Assembly (NCBI RefSeq): GCF_900109515.1
Contig: NZ_FOBD01000003.1
Coordinates: 186,001-250,000, forward strand
Direction: 5' to 3'
Length of the DNA stretch: 64,000 nucleotides
Source of the DNA: Paenibacillus sp. OK003
GTDB lineage: Bacteria > Bacillota > Bacilli > Paenibacillales > Paenibacillaceae
The translations under genes and the position numbers were made by a program. Numbering within the stretch: position 1 is the first letter of the stretch; each line of letters starts with the position of its first letter. The notes below the pieces were generated by a model. That model was not told where the DNA came from, did not search any database, and was given only the letters and a program-made list of their open reading frames with translations. Shown here one piece after another: positions 58,134 to 64,000 of the stretch.

Positions 58134-59159
58134 ATGGCCTACAATGAAAATATTAAAATCGGGGATTTACTGAATAATGAAGAGGCGGTAGCAATTCTAA
58201 CTAAACATCTACCCGAGTTTATTAACTCTCCTACATTTAAGATGGCTTCCAATTTCACACTAAATCAGTTGGTAGCGGTTCCTCAAGTGGATATTCCTGA
58301 AGCTACATTGGTAGCTTTAAAGAATGATTTGGCTGGTATTTCAATTGTGTCAGGAGAAACTCCGAAAACAAAACCTGCGGTTGCTGCAAACAAGCAATCT
58401 GATTCCCTGGCAGGGAAAGTCATTACAATCACGGGAGCAGGCAGTGGAATAGGAAGAGCAAGCGCCATTCTGATGGCAGCCAGAGGAGCCAAGCTGGTTC
58501 TGGTCGATTATAATACTGTAACAGGACAAGAGACACTGGAACTAGTAAAGGAGCAAGATGGCGAAGCCATTTTTGTACAAGCCGATGTTTCCAAAGAAGA
58601 TGATGTCCAGAATTATATCCAGCAAGCTGTTGATACGTATGGAAAAATTGATGTAGCTTTTAATAACGCCGGAATCATCCAACAATTCCAAAGTTTCCAT
58701 AGCATGAGCTTGGAAGACTTTAATCGAATCATCGATGTCAATCTGAAGGGCATATTCCTCGGAATGAAACATGCACTTCGAGTGATGGACGAACAAGGAT
58801 ACGGTCATGTCATTAATACTGCATCTACAACAGCCATTCGCGCTGAACACAGCTTGGCTGCTTATACAGCCAGCAAACACGGCGTTGCCGGTTTAACCAA
58901 GGCAGCTGCACTTGAATACGTCCGAAAAGGAATTCGAGTTAACGCGATCTGCCCTGGAGGAGTAGCTTCCGCTTTGACAGCTGCTGTTCCACAAATGCTG
59001 CAAGACAGCGGTTATATGCCAGAAGAGTTTCCTAATATGAGAATTGGACGGTATGCTGAACCAGAGGAACTCGCTGAAGTCGTTGCATTCCTGGCTTCGG
59101 ACGGATCAAGCTATATGACAGGTTCCATTATCGTGGCTGATGGTGGCCTTACCCTTTAA
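58134..59159 (+). CDS. Short-chain dehydrogenase/reductase with an N-terminal helical module
   Basis: A 341-residue protein, ATG 58134 behind ATCGGAGGATGAAG. Residues ~95-341 are a classical SDR: cofactor motif TGAGSGIGRA, NNAG, catalytic Ser region NTASTTA, YTASK (Tyr and Lys) and a C-terminal VADGGLTL. Residues 1-75 (IKIGDLLNNEEAVAILTKHL, then LVAVPQVDIPEATLVALKND) are an added helical module not found in normal SDRs, which are about 250 residues. Similar sequence ends the GH3 and GH78 enzymes in this window. A strong terminator follows. It may oxidise a released sugar or aglycone. Confidence 0.9.
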   Translation: MAYNENIKIGDLLNNEEAVAILTKHLPEFINSPTFKMASNFTLNQLVAVPQVDIPEATLVALKNDLAGISIVSGETPKTKPAVAANKQSDSLAGKVITITGAGSGIGRASAILMAARGAKLVLVDYNTVTGQETLELVKEQDGEAIFVQADVSKEDDVQNYIQQAVDTYGKIDVAFNNAGIIQQFQSFHSMSLEDFNRIIDVNLKGIFLGMKHALRVMDEQGYGHVINTASTTAIRAEHSLAAYTASKHGVAGLTKAAALEYVRKGIRVNAICPGGVASALTAAVPQMLQDSGYMPEEFPNMRIGRYAEPEELAEVVAFLASDGSSYMTGSIIVADGGLTL

Positions 59160-59251
59160 GAATTCTAAATGGACACTAAATTAGAAATGATGAGATGGTT
59201 TAGAATGACTTCGAACTTATCTAGCCTTAGTCCATTTATAGAAATACTCCA

Positions 59252-59312
59252 AAAAGCCAAGCCCACAGTAAATCGAATGCTGAGTTCGATGCTATGGGCT
59301 TGGCTTTTCATA
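59252..59312 (+). terminator. Terminator after the SDR gene
   Basis: A perfect 14-bp stem AAAAGCCAAGCCCA/TGGGCTTGGCTTTT encloses a further TCGA/TCGA pairing. It is likely bidirectional. Confidence 0.85.
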
Positions 59313-59666
59313 TGGATATAGTGATAGTTAAGCACTCAACTCCGATTATTGGCGACGAAGAGCAAACAGCACCCCAACCAGGAAAAACAGATTCGTAGAT
59401 AAATTGACCCTCAAGAGCAATGAATTTGATAAAATTGACTGCGTCTAAAAAAATGATTTATTATTTTATCAAGTGATAGAATATTGTATCAATTACAGGG
59501 TGGGAATTACTCAAATTGAAGAGGAGGAACGAATCATGTCAGCCTAAATGGAAGTATAGTCCACAGATATGATATGGAATAAGGGGGATGCTAAAAACTT
59601 AGAGAAAGATGGGCTAACTCTGTAAAGTTGAATATCACCATCCGCTTTCAAATAGGATGTAAAATG
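59313..59666. other. Intergenic stretch with decayed gene ends
   Basis: On the minus strand a coding-like 25-codon end (LLLRVNLSTNLFFLVGVLFA then LRRQ, stop at 59346-59348) resembles the last helix of a membrane protein. On the plus strand GAAGAGGAGG is followed by an ATG with only two further codons (about 59536), as if a gene was lost after its start. No complete gene is present. Confidence 0.35.
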
Positions 59667-59698
59667 ATCAGTTATTGACCATGCAGTCAATAACTGAT
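59667..59698. promoter_or_regulatory. Operator upstream of the TetR gene
   Basis: A perfect inverted repeat with 13-bp arms, ATCAGTTATTGAC, 6 bases (CATGCA), GTCAATAACTGAT, ends 11 bp before the TetR start. Its core TTGAC-N6-GTCAA recurs at 60299-60326 before the Old Yellow Enzyme gene. Confidence 0.85.
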
Positions 59699-59709
59699 AT
59701 ATTAATCCC

Positions 59710-60285
59710 ATGAGCAGACCAAGAGAATTTGATGTCGATCGTGTATTACACCAGTCTATGGAAGTGTTCTGGAATCAAGGCTTCAAAGCAACTTCTTATG
59801 AGGACCTTACGCATACTACAGGAGTGAAAAAGCAAAGTTTGTACTGTGTTTTTAAAGACAAGCGATCGTTGTTCCTGAAGGCGCTGGCACTTTACCGTGA
59901 ACAGGTTATAGCGAAACTGAAGGAGATTGAAGCCTTGGATTCGTCTCCCGGTGATAAATTGGATGCCTTACGATATTCCCTTTTAGACGATAAAACTAGC
60001 TGCCAAGGGTGTCTAATTGTGAATGCATCACTCGAATTCGGAACAGATGACGAGCAGGTCACACGCGAAGCTGAGCTTATGGTAGAAGAGGTTCAACTGG
60101 TATTAGAGAAGATCATACGTAGTGGCCAGGAACAACAGTTAATTACCAACCGGTATACGAGTATAGAGCTTGCATCTTATCTAAATAACACCATTCTTGG
60201 TGTGAGAGTTATGGAGAAATCAGGTTCATCCCGTGAACAGATCGAGACGGTTCTGCGTACGTCATTTGGCATGATCATGTCTTGA
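59710..60285 (+). CDS. TetR-family repressor
   Basis: A 191-residue protein, ATG 59710 (MSRPREFDVDRVLHQSMEVF, the typical start of this TetR group). The helix-turn-helix is TSYEDLTHTTGVKKQSLYCV. The ligand domain has CQGCLIVNASLEF, a Cys-x-x-Cys pair (about 97-100) common in TetR regulators that sense electrophiles. No clear ribosome binding site is visible, and the operator lies only 11 bp upstream, so translation may be leaderless or weak. It presumably represses itself and the OYE gene 203 bp downstream. Confidence 0.9.
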   Translation: MSRPREFDVDRVLHQSMEVFWNQGFKATSYEDLTHTTGVKKQSLYCVFKDKRSLFLKALALYREQVIAKLKEIEALDSSPGDKLDALRYSLLDDKTSCQGCLIVNASLEFGTDDEQVTREAELMVEEVQLVLEKIIRSGQEQQLITNRYTSIELASYLNNTILGVRVMEKSGSSREQIETVLRTSFGMIMS

Positions 60286-60298
60286 TCTTTTTTTTGTG

Positions 60299-60326
60299 AA
60301 ATTCTTGACTGCGAAGTCAAGAATTT
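60299..60326. promoter_or_regulatory. Operator upstream of the Old Yellow Enzyme gene
   Basis: A perfect inverted repeat, AAATTCTTGAC, 6 bases (TGCGAA), GTCAAGAATTT. It shares the TTGAC-N6-GTCAA core with the TetR operator at 59667-59698, although the outer arms differ. Confidence 0.8.
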
Positions 60327-60487
60327 GAAGGCGGATTAATACACCACGAAACCTTGAAGGAGGTGGGGCCGTCCGATAAAAATTGTGTATGATTCATTTG
60401 GAAGTAACGTCTAGCTGTTAACCAGGCTGGTTGCTGTTTAACATCTCCTAAGTCAACTTATATAAAACGAAATATATGGAGGTTATT

Positions 60488-61528
60488 ATGAATTATTCTC
60501 AATCCGTAGAAGCATTGTTCCAACCGATAGAGTTAGGTCACTTGAAGTTATCCAATCGGATCGTGATGGCGCCGATGACGCGTCAATTTTCTCCAGACGG
60601 TATCCCGGGTTCGAATGTTGCTGGCTATTACCGCCGCAGAGCGGAGAACGCAGTGGGGCTTATTGTGACGGAAGGGACAATAATTAATCACCCGGATGCA
60701 TCCAATCAAGCCAATGTGCCACACTTTTATGGCGAAGCTGCAATGAATGGCTGGGCACATGTTGTATCTGAAGTACATGAAGCTGGCGGTCGAATTATTC
60801 CACAGATCTGGCATATGGGAGCCAAAGGTCATGTGAATGATTATTCGGAAGCTGAGATTGCTACAATCGTTCAGGAATTCGCCCAAGCAGCCTCAGAAGC
60901 GAAACGCGTTGGGTTCGATGGTGTTGAAATCCATGGAGCACACGGCTATCTGATCGACCAATTCCTGTATGAGAAAACCAACTCTCGTACGGATCGTTAC
61001 GGTGGAGATATGATGGCTCGCACACGTTTTGCAGTTGAAGTGATTGAGGCTTGCCGCAAAGTAGTCGGACCGGAATTCCCGATTGTACTGCGTTTATCTC
61101 AGTGGAAGACAGATGATTATCAGGCTAAACTGGCTGAAACACCGGAATTGCTGGAGCAGCTTCTCGCACCATTGGTTCAAGCTGGAGTCGATATCTTCCA
61201 CTGTTCCACACGCCGTTTCTGGGAGCCGGAATTCGAAGGGTCTGATCTGAATTTTGCTGGATGGACCAAAAAACTGACTGGTAAACCGACAATCACCGTT
61301 GGATCAATTGGCCTTGATGGTGACTTTACAAGTCTGTTCACAGAAGGTAAAGGCGCAAGTAACGTCGGTATCGATGCATTGGTGCAACGACTTCAGAATG
61401 ATGAGTTTGATCTGGTTGCTGTAGGACGTGCGCTTCTGGTTGACCCTGAATGGGCTAAGAAAATTCAAGAAGGACGTACCGATGATCTGGTTCCATTTAC
61501 AAGAGAGGCGATGACCGTACTTACTTAA
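60488..61528 (+). CDS. Old Yellow Enzyme-type NADH:flavin oxidoreductase
   Basis: A 346-residue FMN enzyme. ATG 60488 follows GGAGG by 6 bases. The TIM-barrel motifs are present: LSNRIVMAPMTRQFSPDGIP, IPQIWHMGAK, the substrate-binding His pair in VEIHGAHGYLIDQF, NSRTDRYGGD, and the phosphate-binding VGSIGLDG/AVGRALLVDPEW. Compared with usual class II OYEs, about 25 residues appear to be missing between HMGA and YSEAEIA, where a capping loop lies. The enzyme reduces electrophilic enones or nitro compounds. Control by the neighbouring TetR fits an electrophile response. Confidence 0.9.
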   Translation: MNYSQSVEALFQPIELGHLKLSNRIVMAPMTRQFSPDGIPGSNVAGYYRRRAENAVGLIVTEGTIINHPDASNQANVPHFYGEAAMNGWAHVVSEVHEAGGRIIPQIWHMGAKGHVNDYSEAEIATIVQEFAQAASEAKRVGFDGVEIHGAHGYLIDQFLYEKTNSRTDRYGGDMMARTRFAVEVIEACRKVVGPEFPIVLRLSQWKTDDYQAKLAETPELLEQLLAPLVQAGVDIFHCSTRRFWEPEFEGSDLNFAGWTKKLTGKPTITVGSIGLDGDFTSLFTEGKGASNVGIDALVQRLQNDEFDLVAVGRALLVDPEWAKKIQEGRTDDLVPFTREAMTVLT

Positions 61529-61623
61529 TTGAAGTTATACTCATTGGGAATATGTATGTTATAAAGAAAAGCAGTGACAGACCAACGAAGCGGTTGGACT
61601 GACCCCATAACGTGAGACAAATC

Positions 61624-61688
61624 AAAACACCTTCAAGAGAATGAAACCTTGTCGTAAGATAGGGAGATCATCTTGGAGGTGTTTTCAT
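61624..61688 (+). terminator. Terminator after the OYE gene
   Basis: AAAACACCTTCAAGA (61624-61638) pairs with TCTTGGAGGTGTTTT (61671-61685) with one G-T pair. It could also serve the convergent hydrolase gene. The next 125 bp hold nothing recognisable. Confidence 0.65.
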
Positions 61689-61814
61689 ATCTGAGGCTTG
61701 TGCATGGCTTGGAATTCTCAGCTTGTTTGATTTAGCGTACGTTTTTCGCGTTTTGTTGGCGGTCCCCCCAATGGGACATGCGAACTGCGTTTCTCAAGGA
61801 CGGACGACTAGATA

Positions 61815-63572
61815 TTATTTTCTAAAAGGGAGCTGCAAATACGACTCATACTGTCCGCCGCAGTGAATAATATGCTTACCATGATTTACCGGTGGTGCGG
61901 CAGGTGTCCCCGGCATTATGCCACCAACTTCATCCTTGGCGCTTACAATAAAGCGAAGTTGCTCTCCCGGATAAAGGAGCATTCCTATTGGGAACATCTC
62001 AATTTCAATCTCTACAATTTCACCCTTGTGGAGTTTTTCTTCACGATCAAAAGTATATGCAGGCACCTCATTCGTACTTTTTTCTTCATCAAGGTGTCTC
62101 ATTGATACACGGAGACGACCATTGCTTCCTTTATATCTTAAAACACTTCCGCCGCGGTCTGTTAGATCATGCATCCTTGCAGTCATATTTGGAATTACAA
62201 ACTGCTGAAGGTGATTACCATGTTTATCAAGCTTATAGAGATATACAAGTATATCCATATCATCGCTTCCATCAACTTCAACATATAGTTTTGCTTTAGG
62301 ATAACCGACAAGTTCTGTCTTTTCCTCTGCTTTATAGAGGAATGATGCCTGTGCAAGAGATGCCTCACTGTCATACATTGCAGGTATATCTGTTTGTCCA
62401 AGTGTTTCTGAAAGAGTACGAGTAACTCCATTAAGATACATCTTCTTGTACACCGTTCCTTCTGGTGGGAACGTTCTAGCCTCAATGCCCTCATAATGTC
62501 CACCTTCAAAATCATGAAGCGCATACCGCACCACAGGTGTTTTCTCCCAGCCATTATCTATTCCCTTTAGGAAATGGTCGAAGAATTTAAGGCGGTCTTC
62601 CTGCTGTTCTTCCTTGTAGAAATCCGGCCATTCCTGATTGTCATGGATACGAAGCCATTTGTTTTCCTTTGGCATATTTCTCCAAGCACGAAATGTGCCT
62701 GGAGTGTGCAATGTATTGCTGTAACTTGCTACAACATATGCAGGGCAAGTTATATTCTCGAATTTAGCAATTTTATCCTCCCATAAGTCGCAGTTGGCAA
62801 ATGGATATTTAAGCCCTTCATCATGTACATCTTCTCTCCTAACAGGTTCACCGGCATGTACATGGTTAACCTGCAGACGAGATGCAAAGTTTACATCAAG
62901 TATACCACCGCGACGAATGAGGTCACGATAAGCATCTCCCAAGCCTTCCTCCGGATTTATTGCTGCAAGGTGAGGCGGCTGTTCAGCAGCAATGAACCAC
63001 TGGGAAAACGCAAGATACGAAGTACCGCTTGTAGCGACCTTTCCGTTACACCATTCCTGTTCTGCAAGCCATTCTATCAGATCATAGCAGTCACGAGCCT
63101 CTTGTGTACCAATCATATATATATCGCCTTCCGAATGTGCAATTCCTCTCGGATCAGGATTGCAAACTGCATAACCATGATTGCACCAGTAAGCGGGGTC
63201 ACTGCCTTCGAACTTATGAAGACCTGAAAGTTCGGAATCAGGTATACCAATCATACCAAAAAGATTTGTGTATCTTGGGGCTGTACCGGCTGCCTTTCCA
63301 TAAGGACTCCAAGAAATAATAACAGGAACCTTTTCTGCTCCAGAGGGGCGGAAAACATCAGTGTAGATGGTAACACCATCTCTAAGTTTTACCGGTACAT
63401 CTTTTTCTAAAATCACATCACACGGCAATGGCATAAAACGTTGATCTACTTGATAGCCTTTCTTTAGCTCCACTGTACCCGGGTTAAATTGGCTCAGTAT
63501 ACCGTGCTCAACTCCATCGTCGATATATTCAAATGATGGGTTGAATAACATCATTTCTTTTACTTTATCCAT
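61815..63572 (-). CDS. CocE/NonD-family alpha/beta-hydrolase
   Basis: A 585-residue cytoplasmic hydrolase of the S15/CocE group, ATG 63572 behind AAGGAGAAAGAAACT. The N-terminal fold has LRDGVTIYTDVFRP and the oxyanion region SWSPYGK. The nucleophile is Ser185 in SGTSYLAFSQW. A catalytic His candidate lies in LRIHDNQEWPDF. The C-terminal jelly-roll (X-Pro dipeptidyl-peptidase C-terminal type; SFLYKAEEKTELVGYPKAKL) completes the architecture. The usual catalytic Asp position reads SYSNTLHTPGTF, so Asn appears in its place, consistent with the non-peptidase subgroup. Substrates are probably esters or amides. A near-palindrome lies 42 bp upstream of its start. Confidence 0.9.
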   Translation of the reverse strand: MDKVKEMMLFNPSFEYIDDGVEHGILSQFNPGTVELKKGYQVDQRFMPLPCDVILEKDVPVKLRDGVTIYTDVFRPSGAEKVPVIISWSPYGKAAGTAPRYTNLFGMIGIPDSELSGLHKFEGSDPAYWCNHGYAVCNPDPRGIAHSEGDIYMIGTQEARDCYDLIEWLAEQEWCNGKVATSGTSYLAFSQWFIAAEQPPHLAAINPEEGLGDAYRDLIRRGGILDVNFASRLQVNHVHAGEPVRREDVHDEGLKYPFANCDLWEDKIAKFENITCPAYVVASYSNTLHTPGTFRAWRNMPKENKWLRIHDNQEWPDFYKEEQQEDRLKFFDHFLKGIDNGWEKTPVVRYALHDFEGGHYEGIEARTFPPEGTVYKKMYLNGVTRTLSETLGQTDIPAMYDSEASLAQASFLYKAEEKTELVGYPKAKLYVEVDGSDDMDILVYLYKLDKHGNHLQQFVIPNMTARMHDLTDRGGSVLRYKGSNGRLRVSMRHLDEEKSTNEVPAYTFDREEKLHKGEIVEIEIEMFPIGMLLYPGEQLRFIVSAKDEVGGIMPGTPAAPPVNHGKHIIHCGGQYESYLQLPFRK

Positions 63573-63613
63573 AGTTTCTTTCTCCTTAAAATTTAATTAT
63601 TTAGGCAATTGCG

Positions 63614-63635
63614 AAATCATTGAATTCATTGATTT
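63614..63635. promoter_or_regulatory. Near-perfect palindrome upstream of the CocE-type gene
   Basis: AAATCAT, TGAATTCA, TTGATTT: a 22-bp sequence that is palindromic except at two positions. It lies 42 bp before the hydrolase start (minus strand) and is a candidate operator. Confidence 0.35.
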
Positions 63636-64000
63636 AAAGAAATTGCATTCTTTGATTTATTGTAAAATTTTCTCTACGTTAGTTGATATCGTCCCCGTTC
63701 ATCAAAACGTTATTCGCATTTTAGAGAACCTCGTTTGGGGTAGCCGAAGAAATGTATGGAACCCATAAGTACCCTTAAGCTCAAAACAGTATTTTCAACT
63801 TTGCATGAAAACTCCGCTTATTTTATATCGAATTTTGCTTGGTTTTATATCCGTTTGAATTTTGCCTGTATTCCCTCCTAGATGATAAGTTCTAATAAAT
63901 GAACAACCTGTTGTTTATTACAATTCAAATTATAAAATTGGAGAAGTCCATGTTCAATAATTAAAAATGGCAAATGTGTTGGTTACGGAACACCTTTAAT
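63636..64000. other. AT-rich right-end intergenic region
   Basis: No supported gene. Short frames on the plus strand lack ribosome binding sites and coding character. It may contain the promoter of the hydrolase gene and of an unseen gene beyond the edge. Confidence 0.4.

Noticed and set aside
63541..63768. 75-codon plus-strand frame at the right end
   Set aside because: It begins inside the hydrolase gene on the opposite strand, is AT-driven and has no ribosome binding site.

Overview
The window looks like a chromosomal segment of a Paenibacillus-type Firmicute. This is inferred from gene style, not from a marker gene. The signs are strong GGAGG-type ribosome binding sites with frequent TTG/GTG starts, YesM/YesN-type sensor kinase and AraC-type response regulator pairs, lipoprotein/LplB/YtcP-type ABC transporters for oligosaccharides, and many plant-polysaccharide hydrolases. 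No rRNA, tRNA, CRISPR array, complete insertion sequence or prophage was recognised.

Layout. (1) 1-1.6 kb: the 3' part of a large secreted protein with golvesin/xanthan-lyase-like binding domains, then about 1.4 kb of gene remnants and one tiny membrane protein. (2) 3.0-11.9 kb: a complete sugar-uptake operon made of a response regulator, a sensor kinase, two tandem paralogous substrate-binding lipoproteins and two permeases, with a catabolite (cre) site in front of the lipoproteins. (3) 12.3-15.0 kb: a GH51 alpha-L-arabinofuranosidase and a divergent winged-helix regulator with a large C-terminal domain. (4) 15.1-36.4 kb: an accessory region with lower GC in parts. It holds a TetR-controlled two-component flavin monooxygenase, an ArsR-controlled MFS efflux pump, a GNAT, a MocR regulator with an NmrA-like oxidoreductase, an ABC-F protein, an ASCH protein, an APH-like kinase and an SgrR/EamA pair. 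Between them lie many broken genes: HIT, nucleotidyltransferase, a BenE-GlyA chimera, FabZ, Imm53, Imm26 and a methyltransferase. An approximately 90-bp dispersed repeat with a central hairpin is scattered through this region only. (5) 36.6-42.5 kb: GH43 and GH3 glycosidases around an orphan AraC-type response regulator. (6) 42.6-48.5 kb: a ydfHIJ-like set (NarL-type kinase and regulator, MmpL/RND exporter) with a DegV protein and a TetR regulator. (7) 48.6-59.2 kb: an orphan YesM-type kinase, a divergent binding lipoprotein, a GH78 alpha-L-rhamnosidase, a cytochrome P450, a GPH-type sugar symporter with a cre site, and an SDR dehydrogenase. (8) 59.7-61.5 kb: a TetR regulator and an Old Yellow Enzyme that share a matching inverted-repeat operator. 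(9) 61.8-63.6 kb: a CocE/NonD-type hydrolase.

How the genes work together. Most intact genes outside the accessory region fit one theme: sensing, importing and trimming plant cell-wall side chains (arabinose, xylose, rhamnose, beta-glucosides), with CcpA-type control at two sites. The most unusual observation is a small helical module of about 65-75 residues. It appears to occur at the C-terminus of the GH3 enzyme, the C-terminus of the GH78 enzyme and the N-terminus of the SDR dehydrogenase. Two other clear results are matched operator pairs that define small local regulons (ArsR-MFS and TetR-OYE). A cluster of orphan or decayed polymorphic-toxin immunity genes lies at 29-30.4 kb.
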